Below are positions 1 to 12,100 of a stretch of 64,000 bases of DNA, piece by piece; position 1 is the first letter of the stretch; the number at the start of each line of letters is the position of its first letter. The notes under the pieces were generated by a model. It did not search any database. It was not told where the DNA came from and worked only from the letters and a program-made list of their open reading frames with translations. Source of the stretch: Litoditis marina (Eukaryota > Nematoda > Chromadorea > Rhabditida > Rhabditidae); NCBI GenBank assembly GCA_964036275.1, contig CAXIWQ010000486.1, positions 496,001-560,000 on the forward strand, written 5' to 3'. Position numbers and translations under genes: made by a program.

Positions 1-230
1 ACAGAAAAAAGTTCATACGGCTATCAAGTCTGTTGCTCCCAGCTACGAAAACCTAATTCGACTTTATATTCTGTGGCGCACAGCCACAAAAGACGAATTA
101 ACGCGGTTATTGACTCTTTGCCTCGCAGTTACAGAGAACATTTCATACGGCTATCAAATATGTTGCTCCCAGCTACAAAAACCTAATACGACAATCTATT
201 CTGTGGCGCACAGCCACAAAGACGAATTAA

Positions 231-272
231 CGCGGTTATTGACATTTTGACTTGCAGCTACAAAAAAAATCA
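231..272 (+). repeat. CATTTTGACTTG marker variant of the C/A junction
   Basis: Instead of CTCTTTGCCTTGCAGC the junction reads CATTTTGACTTGCAGC, usually preceded by CACAAAGACG or CACAAAAACG (1-2 bp short) and followed by CTACAAAAAAAATC. About 25 copies are scattered over the full window, for example near 241, 2551, 4493, 6688, 9408, 11602, 22981, 24660, 26208, 30487, 31005, 32173, 32432, 32821, 33078, 34105, 35934, 39574, 40481, 54650, 56989, 58544, 59968, 61921 and 63868, with a CCTTTTGAC form near 37884. It is the one distinctive variant found in every zone, so it predates the zoning. Confidence 0.85.
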
Positions 273-639
273 TACGGCTATCAAGTCTGTTGCTTCCAAC
301 TACAAAAACAAATTACGACAATCTATTCTGTGGCGCACAGCCACGAAATACGAATTAACGCGGTTATCGACTCATTGGCTTGCAGCTACAGAAAAAAGTT
401 TATACGGCTATCAAGTATGTTGCTCCCAGCTAGAAAAACCCAATACAACTATCTATTCTGTGGCACACAGCCACAAAATACGAATTAACGCGGTTATCGA
501 CTCTTTGCCTTGCAGCTACAGAAAAAAGTTTATACGGCTATCAAGTCTGTTGCTCATGGCTACAAAAACCTAATACGACTTTATATTCTGTGGCGCACAG
601 CCACAAAAGACAAATTAACGCGGTTATTACCTCTTTGCC

Positions 640-764
640 TTGCAGCTACAGAAAAAAGTTTATACGGCTATTAAGTCTGTTGCTCCCAGCTACAAAAACC
701 TAATACGACTTTATATTCTGTGGCGCACAGCCACAAAAGACAAATTAACGCGGTTATTGACTCT
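640..764 (+). repeat. 125-bp monomer type (5-bp deletion at C/A junction)
   Basis: CTCTTTGCCTTGCAGCTAC is shortened to CTCTTTGCAGCTAC, a deletion between two short TTGC direct repeats, consistent with slippage. The same monomer type occurs at about 6958-7082, 11872-11996, 23380-23504, 25059-25183 and 26607-26731. In each of these it is preceded by a monomer carrying CTCATGGCTAC and itself carries ATACGGCTATTAAGTC, showing common descent. Confidence 0.88.
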
Positions 765-894
765 TTGCAGCTACAGAAAAAAGTTTATACGGCTATCAAG
801 TCTGTTGCTCCCAGCTACAAAAACCTGATACGACAATCTATTCTGTGGCGCACATCTACAAAAGACAAATTAACGCGGTTATTACCTCTTTGCT

Positions 895-2043
895 TTGCAG
901 CTACAGAAAAAAGTTCATACGGCTATCAAGTCTGTTGCTCCCAGCTACGAAAACCTAATTCGACTTTATATTCTGTGGCGCACAGCCACAAAAGACAAAT
1001 TAACGCGGTTATTGACTCTTTGCCGTGCAGCTACAGGAAAAAGGTTATACGGCTATCAAGTATGTTGCTCCCAGCTACAAAAACCTAATACTATTCTGTG
1101 GCGCACAGCCACAAAATACGAATTAACGCGGTTATCGACTCTTTGCCTTGCAGCTACAGAGAACAGTTCGTACGGCTATCAAATCTGTTGCTCCCAGCTA
1201 CAAAAACCTGATACGACAATTTATTCTGTGGCGCACAGCCACAAAAGACAAATTAACGCGGTTATTACCTCTTTGCCTTGCAGCTACAGAAAAAAGTTCA
1301 TACGGCTATCAAGTATGTTGCTCCCAGCTACGAAAACCTAATTCGACTTTATATTCTGTGGCGCACAGCCACAAAAGACAAATTAACGCGGTTATTGACT
1401 CTTTGCCGTGCAGCTACAGGAAAAAGGTTATACGGCTATCAAGTATGTTGCTCCCAGCTACAAAAACCTAATACTATTCTGTGGCGCACAGCCACAAAAT
1501 ACGAATTATCGCGGTTATCGACTTGTTGGCTTGCAGCTACAGAGAAAAGTTCATACGGCTATCAAGTCTGTTGCTCCCAGCTACAAAAACCTGATACGAC
1601 AATCTATTCTGTGGCGCACAGCCACAAAAGACAAATTAACGCGGTTATTACCTCTTTGCCTTGCAGCTACAGAAAAAAGTTCATACGGCTATCAAGTCTG
1701 TTGCTCCCAGCTACGAAAACCTAATTCGACTTTATATTATGTGGCGCACAGCCACAAAAGACAAGTTAACGCGGTTATTGACTCTTTGCCGTGCAGCTAC
1801 AGGAAAAAGGTTATACGGCTATCAAGTATGTTGCTCCCAGCTACAAAAACCTAATACTATTCTGTGGCGCACAGCCACAAAATACGAATTAACGCGGTTA
1901 TCGACTCTTTGCCTTGCAGCTACAGAGAACAGTCCATACGGCTATCAAATCTGTTGCTCCCAGCTACAAAAACCTAATACGACAATCTATTCTGTGGCGC
2001 ACAGCCACAAAATACGAATTATCGCGGTTATCGACTTGTTGGC
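895..2043 (+). repeat. 383-bp three-monomer HOR, three tandem copies
   Basis: Copies begin at 895, 1278 and 1661. Each is 130 + 123 + 130 bp with the short monomer in the same place. The first two thirds of each copy are nearly identical. The last monomer differs between copies: TACGAATTAACG with CTCTTTGCC against TACGAATTATCG with CTTGTTGGC. A similar 383-bp step recurs at 5927 to 6310 and 10841 to 11224. Bases 1-894 hold ordinary monomers, including one 125-bp copy. Confidence 0.85.
1025..1147 (+). repeat. 123-bp monomer type (7-bp deletion in sub-repeat B)
   Basis: In this monomer CCTAATACGACTATCTATTC is shortened to CCTAATACTATTC, removing 7 bp. The same deletion occurs 15 times, near 1088, 1471, 1854, 3789, 5868, 6251, 10782, 11165, 14917, 16469, 17372, 18924, 19957, 20469 and 22544. 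I find none beyond 22.6 kb. The sequence around each copy is alike, so they descend from one deletion that was spread by duplication. Confidence 0.9.
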
Positions 2044-5000
2044 TTGCAGCTACAGAGAAAAATTCATACGGCTATCAAGTCTGTTGCTCCCAGCTACAAA
2101 AACCTGATACGACAATCTATTCTGTGGCGCACAGCCACAAAAGACAAATTAACGCGGTTATTACCTCTTTGCCTTGCAGCTACAAAAAAAAGTTTATACG
2201 GCTATCAAGTCTGTTGCTCATGGCTACAAAAACCTAATACGACTTTATATTCTGTGGCGCACAGCCACAAAAGACAAATTAACGCGGTTATTGACTCTTT
2301 GCCGTGCAGCTACAGAAAAAAGTTTATACGGCTATCAAGTATGTTGCTCCCAGCTACAAAGACCTAATACGACTATCTATTCTGTGGCGCACAGCCACAA
2401 AATACGAATTAACGCGGTTATCGACTGTTTGCTTTGCAGCTACAGAAAAAAGTTAATACGGCTATCAAGTCTGTTGCTCCCAGCTACAAAAACCTAATAC
2501 GACAATCTATTCTGTGGCGCACAGCCACAAAAACGAGTTAACGCGGTTATTGACATTTTGACTTGCAGCTACAAAAAAAATCATACGGCTATCAAGTATG
2601 TTGCTCCCAACTACAAAAACATAATACGACTTTATATTCTGTGGCGCACAGCCACAAAATACAAATTAACGCGGTTATTGACTCTTTGCCTTGCAGTTAC
2701 AGAGAACATTTCATACGGCTATCAAATCTGTTGCTCCCAGCTTCAAAAACCTAATACGACAATCTATTCTGTGGCGCACAGCCACAAAATACGAATTAAC
2801 GCGGTTATCGACTCTTTGCCTAGCAGCTACAGAAAAAAGTTTATACGGCTATCAAATCTGTTGCTCCCAGCTACAAAAACCTAATACGACAATCTATTCT
2901 GTGGCGCACAGCCACAAAATACGAATTAACGTGGTTATCGACTCTTTGCCTTGCAGCTACAGAAAAAAAGTTTATACGGCTCTCAAGTCTGTTGCTCATG
3001 GCTACAAAAACCTAATACGACTTTATATCCTGTGGCGCACAGCCACAAAAGACAAATTAACGCGGTTATTACCTCTTTCCCTTGCAGCTACAGAAAAAAG
3101 TTCATACGGCTATCAAGTCTGTTGCTCCCAGCTACAAAAACCTGATACGACAATCTATTCTAAGGCGCACAGCCACAAAAGACAAATTAACGCGGTTATT
3201 ACCTCTTTGCCTTGCAGCTACAGAAAGAAGTTCATACGGCTATCACGTCTGTTGCTCCCAGCTACAAAAACCTAATACGACTTTGTATTCTGTGGCGCAC
3301 AGCCACAAAAGACAAATTAACGCGGTTATTGACTCTTTGCCGTGCAGCTACAGGGAAAAGGTTATACGGCTATCAAGTATGTTGCTCCCAGCTACAAAAA
3401 CCTAATACGACTATCTATTCTGTGGCGCACAGCCACAAAATACGAATTATCGCGGTTATCGACTTGTTGGCTTGCAGCTACAGAGAAAAGTTCATACGGC
3501 TATCAAGTCTGTTGCTCCCAGCTACAAAAACCTGATACGACAATCTATTCTGTGGCGCACAGCCACAAAAGACAAATTAACGCGGTTATTACCTCTTTGC
3601 CTTGCAGCTACAGAAAAAAGTTCATACGGCTATCAAGTCTGTTGCTCCCAGCTACGAAAACCTAATTCGACTTTATATTCTGTGGCGCACAGCCACAAAA
3701 GACAAATTAACGCGGTTATTGACTCTTTGCCGTGCAGCTACAGGAAAAAGGTTATACGGCTATCAAGTATGTTGCTCCCAGCTACAAAAACCTAATACTA
3801 TTCTGTGGCGCACAGCCACAAAATACGAACTAACGCGGTTATCGACTCTTTGCCTTGCAGCTACAGAGAACAGTCCATACGGCTATCAAATCTGTTGCTC
3901 CCAGCTACAAAAACCTAATACGACAATCTATTCTGTGGCGCACAGCCACAAAATACGAATTATCGCGGTAATCGACTTGTTGGCTTGCAGCTACAGAGAA
4001 AAGTTCATACGGCTATCAAGTCTGTTGCTCCCAGCTACAAAAACCTGATACGACAATCTATTCTGTGGCGCACAGCCACAAAAGACAAATTAACGCGGTT
4101 ATTACCTCTTTGCCTTGCAGCTACAAAAAAAAGTGTATACGGCTATCAAGTCTGTTGCTCATGGCTACAAAAACCTAATACGACTGTATATTCTGTGGCG
4201 CACAGCCACAAAAGACAAATTAACGCGGTTATTGACTCTTTGCCGTGCAGCTACAGAAAAAAGTTTATACGGCTATCAAGTATGTTGCTCCCAGCTACAA
4301 AAACCTAATACGACTATCTATTCTGTGGCGCACAGCCACAAAATACGAATTAACGCGGTTATCGACTGTTTGCTTTGCAGCTACAGAAAAAAAGTTAATA
4401 CGGCTATCAAGTCTGTTGCTCCCAGCTACAAAAACCTAATACGACAATCTATTCTGTGGCGCACAGCCACAAAAACGAATTAACGCGGTTATTGACATTT
4501 TGACTTGCAGCTACAAAAAAAATCATACGGCTATCAAGTCTGTTGCTCCCAACTACAAAAACATAATACGACTTTATATTCTGTGGCGCACAGCCACAAA
4601 ATACAAATTAACGCGGTTATTGACTCTTTGCCTTGCAGTTACAGAGAACATTTCATACGGCTATCAAATCTGTTGCTCCCAGCTACAAAAACCTAATACG
4701 ACAATCTATTCTGTGGCGCACAGCCACAAAATACGAATTAACGCGGTTATCGACTCTTTGCCTAGCAGCTACAGAAAAAAGTTTATACGGCTATCAAATC
4801 TGTTGCTCCCAGCTACAAAAACCTAATACGACAATCTATTCTGTGGCGCACAGCCACAAAATACGAATTAACGTGGTTATCGACTCTTTGCCTTGCAGCT
4901 ACAGAAAAAAAGTTTATACGGCTCTCAAGTCTGTTGCTCATGGCTACAAAAACCTAATACGACTTTATATCCTGTGGCGCACAGCCACAAAAGACAAATT

Positions 5001-5381
5001 AACGCGGTTATTACCTCTTTGCCTTGCAGCTACAGAAAAAAGTTCATACGGCTATCAAGTCTGTTGCTCCCAGCTACAAAAACCTGATACGACAATCTAT
5101 TCTAAGGCGCACAGCCACAAAAGACAAATTAACGCGGTTATTACCTCTTTGCCTTGCAGCTACAGAAAGAAGTTCATACGGCTATCACGTCTGTTGCTCC
5201 CAGCTACAAAAACCTAATACGACTTTGTATTCTGTGGCGCACAGCCACAAAAGACAAATTAACGCGGTTATTGACTCTTTGCCGTGCAGCTACAGGGAAA
5301 AGGTTATACGGCTATCAAGTATGTTGCTCCCAGCTACAAAAACCTAATACGACTATCTATTCTGTGGCGCACAGCCACAAA
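1500..5381 (+). repeat. ~1941-bp HOR (15 monomers), two tandem copies
   Basis: The monomer order and variants of about 1500-3440 repeat in 3441-5381 at an offset of 1941-1942 bp; one extra A near 4386 makes the offset grow by one. Shared rare markers include ATTCTAAGGCGCAC (3161 and 5103), CAGAAAGAAGTTC, CAGGGAAAAGG and GAATTAACGTGG. I noticed around ten substitutions between the copies, for example near 1737, 1772, 2052, 2363, 3967 and 4134. The second copy overlaps the start of the 4.9-kb duplication, so the duplications are nested in time. Confidence 0.85.
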
Positions 5382-7342
5382 ATACGAATTAACGCGGTTA
5401 TCGACTCTTTGCCTTGCAGCTACAGAGAACAGTTCATACGGCTATCGAATCTGTTGCTCCCAGCTACAAAAACCCAATACGACAATCTATTCTGTGGCGC
5501 ACAGCCACAAAATACGAATTATTGCGGTTATCGACTTGTTGGCTTGCAGCTACAGAGAAAAGTTCATACGGCTATCAAGTCTGTTGCTCCCAGCTACAAA
5601 AACCTGATACGACAATCTATTCTGTGGCGCACAGCCACAAAAGACAAATTAACGCGGTTATTACCTCTTTGCCTTGCAGCTACAGCAAAAAGTTCATACG
5701 GCTATCAAGTCTGTTGCTCCCAGCTACGAAAACCTAATTCGACTTTATATTCTGTGGCGCACAGCCACAAAAGACAAATTAACGCGGTTATTGACTCTTT
5801 GCCGTGCAGCTACAGGAAAAAGGTTATACGGCTATCAAGTATGTTGCTCCCAGCTACAAAAACCTAATACTATTCTGTGGCGCACAGCCACAAAATACGA
5901 ATTAACGCGGTTATCGACTCTTTGCCTTGCAGCTACAGAGAACAGTTCATACGGCTATCAAATCTGTTGCTCCCAGCTACAAAAACCTAATACGACAATC
6001 TATTCTGTGGCGCACAGCCACAAAAGACAAATTAACGCGGTTATTACCTCTTTGCCTTGCAGCTACAGAAAAAAGTTCATACGGCTATCAAGTCTGTTGC
6101 TCCCAGCTATGAAAACCTAATACGACTTTATATTCTGTGGCGCACAGCCACAAAAGACAAATTAACGCGGTTGTTGACTCTTTGCCGTGCAGCTACAGGC
6201 AAAAGGTTATACGGCTATCAAGTATGTTGCTCCCAGCTACAAAAACCTAATACTATTCTGTGGCGCACAGCCACAAAATACGAATTAACGCGGGTATCGA
6301 CTCTTTGCCTTGCAGCTACAGAGAACAGTTCATACGGCTATCAAATCTGTTGCTCCCAGCTACAAAAACCTAATACGACAATCTATTCTGTGGCGCACAG
6401 CCACAAAATACGAATTATCGCGGTTATTGACTTGTTGGTCTGCAGCTAAAGAGAAAAGTTCATACGGCTATCAAGTCTGTTGCTCCCAGCTACAAAAACC
6501 TAATACGACTATATATTCTGTGGCGCACAGCCACAAAAGACGAATTAACGCGGTTATTGACTCTTTGCCTCGCAGTTACAGAGAACATTTCATACGGCTA
6601 TCAAATCTGTTGCTCCCAGCTACAAAAACCTAATACGACAATCTATTCTGTGGCGCACAGCCACAAAGACGAATTAACGCGGTTATTGACATTTTGACTT
6701 GCAGCTACAAAAACAAATCATACGGCTATCAAGTCTGTTGCTTCCAACTACAAAAACAAAATACGACAATCTATTCTGTGGCGCACAGCCACAAAATACG
6801 AATTAACGCGGTTATCGACTCATTGGCTTGCAGCTACGGAAAAAAGTTTATACGGCTATCAAGTCTGTTGCTCATGGCTACAAAAACCTAATACGACTTT
6901 ATATTCTGTGGCGCACAGCCACAAAAGACAAATTAACGCGGTTATTACCTCTTTGCCTTGCAGCTACAGAAAAAAATTTATACGGCTATTAAGTCTGTTG
7001 CTCCCAGCTACAAAAACCTAATACGACTTTATATTCTGTGGCGCACAGCCACAAAAGACAAATTAACGCGGTTATTGACTCTTTGCAGCTACAGAAAAAA
7101 GTTTATACGGCTATCAAGTATGTTGCTCCCAGCTACAAAAACCTAATACGACTATCTATTCTGTGGCGCACAGCCACAAAATACGAATTAACGCGGTTAT
7201 CGACTATTTGCTTTGCAGCTACAGAAAAAAGTTAATACGGCTATCAAGTCTGTTGTTCCCAGCTACAAAAACCTGATACGACAATCTATTCTGTGGCGCA
7301 CAGCCACAAAATACGAATTAACGCGGTTATCGACTCTTTGCC

Positions 7343-8114
7343 TTGCAGCTACAGAGAACAGTTCATACGGCTATCAAATATGTTGCTCCCAGCTACAAAA
7401 ACCTAATACGACAATCTATTCTGTGGCGCACAGCCACAACATACGAATTAACGCGGTTATCGACTTTTTGCCCTGCAGCTACAGAGAACAGTTCATACGG
7501 CTATCAAGTTGCTCATGGCTACAAAAACCTAATACGACTTTATATTCTGTGGCGCACAGCCACAAAAGACAAATTTACGCGGTTATTGACTCTTTGCCTA
7601 GCAGCTACAGAAAAAAGTTTATACGGCTATCAAGTATGTTGCTCCCAGCTAGAAAAACCCAATACAACTATCTATTCTGTGGCACACAGCCACAAAATAC
7701 GAATTAACGCGGTTATCGACTCTTTGCCTTGCAGCTACAGAGAACAGTTCATACGGCTATCAAATATGTTGCTCCCAGCTACAAAAACCTAATACGACAA
7801 TCTATTCTGTGGCGCACAGCCACAACATACGAATTAACGCGGTTATCGACTTTTTGCCCTGCAGCTACAGAGAACAGTTCATACGGCTATCAAGTTGCTC
7901 ATGGCTACAAAAACCTAATACGACTTTATATTCTGTGGCGCACAGCCACAAAAGACAAATTTACGCGGTTATTGACTCTTTGCCTAGCAGCTACAGAAAA
8001 AAGTTTATACGGCTATCAAGTATGTTGCTCCCAGCTAGAAAAACCCAATACAACTATCTATTCTGTGGCACACAGCCACAAAATACGAATTAACGCGGTT
8101 ATCGACTCTTTGCC
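7343..8114 (+). repeat. 386-bp triplet duplicated in tandem
   Basis: Two copies, 7343-7728 and 7729-8114, each 130 + 126 + 130 bp. Both carry CACAACATACG, CCCTGCAGC, the 4-bp-deleted CAAGTTGCTC, ACAAATTTACG and CTAGAAAAACCC. The same doubled triplet is present in the second 4.9-kb copy (12257-13028), so it was doubled before the 4.9-kb duplication. Single copies of the triplet exist at about 15106, 17561, 23765 and 26992. Confidence 0.88.
7473..7598 (+). repeat. 126-bp monomer type (4-bp deletion in sub-repeat A)
   Basis: CTATCAAGTCTGTTGCTC is shortened to CTATCAAGTTGCTC. Recognisable relatives start at about 7859, 12387, 12773, 15237, 17692, 23895, 25574 and 27122. They always carry GCTCATGGC and follow a monomer with CACAACATACG and CTTTTTGCCCTGC, so this is a stable two-monomer motif reused in several higher-order repeats. 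Confidence 0.88.
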
Positions 8115-8976
8115 TTGCAGCTACAGAAAAAAGTTTATACGGCTATCAAGTCTGTTGCTCATGGCTACAAAAACCTAATACGACTTTATATTCTGTGGCG
8201 CACAGCCACAAAAGACAAATTAACGCGGTTATTACCTCTTTGCCTTGCAGCTACAGAAAAAAAGTTTATACGGCTATCAAATCTGTTGCTCGCAGCTACA
8301 AAAACCTAATACGACAATCTATTATGTGGCGCACAGCCACAAAATACGAATTAACGCTGTTATCGACTCTTTGGCTTGCAGCTACAGAGAAAAGCTTATA
8401 CGGCTACCAAGTGTGTTGCTCACAGCTACAAGAACCTAATACGACTATATATTCTGTGGCGCACAGCCACAAAATACGAATTAACGCTGTTATCGACTCT
8501 TTGGCTTGTAGCTACAGAAAAAAGCTTATACGGCTATCAAGTCTGTTGCTCCCAGCTACAAAAACCTAATACGACTTTATATTCTGTGGCGCACAGCCAC
8601 AAAAGACAAATTAACGCGGTTATTGACTCTTTGCCTTGCAGCTACAGGAAAAAGTTCATACGGCTATCAAGTCTGTTGCTCCCAGCTACAAGAACCTGAT
8701 ACGACTATCTATTCTGTGGCGCACAGCCACGAAATACAAATTAACGCGGTTATTGACTTTTCGGCTTGCAGTTACAGAAAAAAAAAATCACACGGCTATC
8801 AAGTCTGTTGCTCACAACTACAAAAACCTAATACGACTGTATACCCTGTGGCGCACAGCCACAAAAGACAGTTTAACGCGGTTATTGACTCTTTGCCTTG
8901 CAGCTACAGAAAAAAATTTATACGGCCATCAAGTCTGTTGCTACCAGCTACAAAAACTTAATACGACTATCTTTTC

Positions 8977-8993
8977 TGTGGTGCACAACCACA
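8977..8993 (+). other. Inverted-repeat variant with paired change (TGTGGT/ACCACA)
   Basis: In this monomer the arm TGTGGC is TGTGGT and the opposite arm GCCACA is ACCACA, so all six stem pairs are kept. The same paired variant starts at 13891, 21259, 21909 and 28240. Related copies carry only the left-arm change (9107 with AGCACA; a group near 14020, 15836, 18291, 21390, 22045, 28373 and 29025 with AGCAGA), which breaks the stem. Others have a single change on one side (49429 left; 60971 right). The five paired copies probably descend from one founder. Confidence 0.7.
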
Positions 8994-9176
8994 AAACACG
9001 AATTAACGCGGTTATTGACTCTTTGCCTTGCAGCTACAGAAAAAAGTTTATACGGCTATCAAGTCTGTTGCTCCCAGCTACAAAAACCTAATACGACAAT
9101 CTTTTCTGTGGTGCACAAGCACAAAACACGAATTAACGTGGTTATCGACTCTTTGCCTTGCAGCTACAGAAAAAAA

Positions 9177-12100
9177 GTTTATACGGCTATCAAGTATGTT
9201 GCTCCCAGCTACAAAAACCTAATACGACTATCTATTCTGTGGCGCACAGCCACAAAATACGAATTAACGCGGTTATCGACTGTTTGCTTTGCAGCTACAG
9301 AAAAAAAGTTAATACGGCTATCAAGTCTGTTGCTCCCAGCTACAAAAACCTAATACGACAATCTATTCTGTGGCGCACAGCCACAAAAACGAATTAACGC
9401 GGTTATTGACATTTTGACTTGCAGCTACAAAAAAAATCATACGGCTATCAAGTCTGTTGCTCCCAACTACAAAAACATAATACGACTTTATATTCTGTGG
9501 CGCACAGCCACAAAATACAAATTAACGCGGTTATTGACTCTTTGCCTTGCAGTTACAGAGAACATTTCATACGGCTATCAAATATGTTGCTCCCAGCTAC
9601 AAAAACCTAATACGACAATCTATTCTGTGGCGCACAGCCACAAAATACGAATTAACGCGGTTATCGACTCTTTGCCTAGCAGCTACAGAAAAAAGTTTAT
9701 ACGGCTATCAAATCTGTTGCTCCCAGCTACAAAAACCTAATACGACAATCTATTCTGTGGCGCACAGCCACAAAATACGAATTAACGTGGTTATCGACTC
9801 TTTGCCTTGCAGCTACAGAAAAAAAGTTTATACGGCTCTCAAGTCTGTTGCTCATGGCTACAAAAACCTAATACGACTTTATATCCTGTGGCGCACAGCC
9901 ACAAAAGACAAATTAACGCGGTTATTACCTCTTTGCCTTGCAGCTACAGAAAAAAGTTCATACGGCTATCAAGTCTGTTGCTCCCAGCTACAAAAACCTG
10001 ATACGACAATCTATTCTAAGGCGCACAGCCACAAAAGACAAATTAACGCGGTTATTACCTCTTTGCCTTGCAGCTACAGAAAGAAGTTCATACGGCTATC
10101 ACGTCTGTTGCTCCCAGCTACAAAAACCTAATACGACTTTGTATTCTGTGGCGCACAGCCACAAAAGACAAATTAACGCGGTTATTGACTCTTTGCCGTG
10201 CAGCTACAGGGAAAAGGTTATACGGCTATCAAGTATGTTGCTCCCAGCTACAAAAACCTAATACGACTATCTATTCTGTGGCGCACAGCCACAAAATACG
10301 AATTAACGCGGTTATCGACTCTTTGCCTTGCAGCTACAGAGAACAGTTCATACGGCTATCGAATCTGTTGCTCCCAGCTACAAAAACCCAATACGACAAT
10401 CTATTCTGTGGCGCACAGCCACAAAATACGAATTATTGCGGTTATCGACTTGTTGGCTTGCAGCTACAGAGAAAAGTTCATACGGCTATCAAGTCTGTTG
10501 CTCCCAGCTACAAAAACCTGATACGACAATCTATTCTGTGGCGCACAGCCACAAAAGACAAATTAACGCGGTTATTACCTCTTTGCCTTGCAGCTACAGC
10601 AAAAAGTTCATACGGCTATCAAGTCTGTTGCTCCCAGCTACGAAAACCTAATTCGACTTTATATTCTGTGGCGCACAGCCACAAAAGACAAATTAACGCG
10701 GTTATTGACTCTTTGCCGTGCAGCTACAGGAAAAAGGTTATACGGCTATCAAGTATGTTGCTCCCAGCTACAAAAACCTAATACTATTCTGTGGCGCACA
10801 GCCACAAAATACGAATTAACGCGGTTATCGACTCTTTGCCTTGCAGCTACAGAGAACAGTTCATACGGCTATCAAATCTGTTGCTCCCAGCTACAAAAAC
10901 CTAATACGACAATCTATTCTGTGGCGCACAGCCACAAAAGACAAATTAACGCGGTTATTACCTCTTTGCCTTGCAGCTACAGAAAAAAGTTCATACGGCT
11001 ATCACGTCTGTTGCTCCCAGCTATGAAAACCTAATACGACTTTATATTCTGTGGCGCACAGCCACAAAAGACAAATTAACGCGGTTGTTGACTCTTTGCC
11101 GTGCAGCTACAGGCAAAAGGTTATACGGCTATCAAGTATGTTGCTCCCAGCTACAAAAACCTAATACTATTCTGTGGCGCACAGCCACAAAATACGAATT
11201 AACGCGGGTATCGACTCTTTGCCTTGCAGCTACAGAGAACAGTTCATACGGCTATCAAATCTGTTGCTCCCAGCTACAAAAACCTAATACGACAATCTAT
11301 TCTGTGGCGCACAGCCACAAAATACGAATTATCGCGGTTATCGACTTGTTGGTCTGCAGCTAAAGAGAAAAGTTCATACGGCTATCAAGTCTGTTGCTCC
11401 CAGCTACAAAAACCTAATACGACTATATATTCTGTGGCGCACAGCCACAAAAGACGAATTAACGCGGTTATTGACTCTTTGCCTCGCAGTTACAGAGAAC
11501 ATTTCATACGGCTATCAAATCTGTTGCTCCCAGCTACAAAAACCTAATACGACAATCTATTCTGTGGCGCACAGCCACAAAGACGAATTAACGCGGTTAT
11601 TGACATTTTGACTTGCAGCTACAAAAACAAATCATACGGCTATCAAGTCTGTTGCTTCCAACTACAAAAACAAAATACGACAATCTATTCTGTGGCGCAC
11701 AGCCACAAAATACGAATTAACGCGGTTATCGACTCATTGGCTTGCAGCTACGGAAAAAAGTTTATACGGCTATCAAGTCTGTTGCTCATGGCTACAAAAA
11801 CCTAATACGACTTTATATTCTGTGGCGCACAGCCACAAAAGACAAATTAACGCGGTTATTACCTCTTTGCCTTGCAGCTACAGAAAAAAATTTATACGGC
11901 TATTAAGTCTGTTGCTCCCAGCTACAAAAACCTAATACGACTTTATATTCTGTGGCGCACAGCCACAAAAGACAAATTAACGCGGTTATTGACTCTTTGC
12001 AGCTACAGAAAAAAGTTTATACGGCTATCAAGTATGTTGCTCCCAGCTACAAAAACCTAATACGACTATCTATTCTGTGGCGCACAGCCACAAAATACGA

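Larger units (their letters stand above)
4264..9176 (+). repeat. 4914-bp HOR copy 1 (38 monomers)
   Basis: First copy of the largest tandem duplication seen in full. It contains 38 monomers with a specific succession of length types, including two 123-bp, one 125-bp and two 126-bp copies. It contains an internal 386-bp triplet duplicated in tandem (7343-8114). The next copy follows immediately at an offset of exactly 4914 bp. The join lies within an A-run (one A longer at the second copy start), where unequal crossing-over between two monomers in register would place it. Confidence 0.92.

Noticed and set aside
719..735. Transcription terminator or RNA-gene hairpin
   Set aside because: A 6-bp stem is too weak and is not followed by a T-run on the + strand; it occurs in every monomer regardless of context. 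On the minus strand the A4 after the stem would precede it, not follow it.
8977..8993. Pair of inverted RUNX-type core sites (TGTGGT/ACCACA)
   Set aside because: A six-base match in one subfamily derived from a single founder can easily be chance, and the ordinary monomers lack it.
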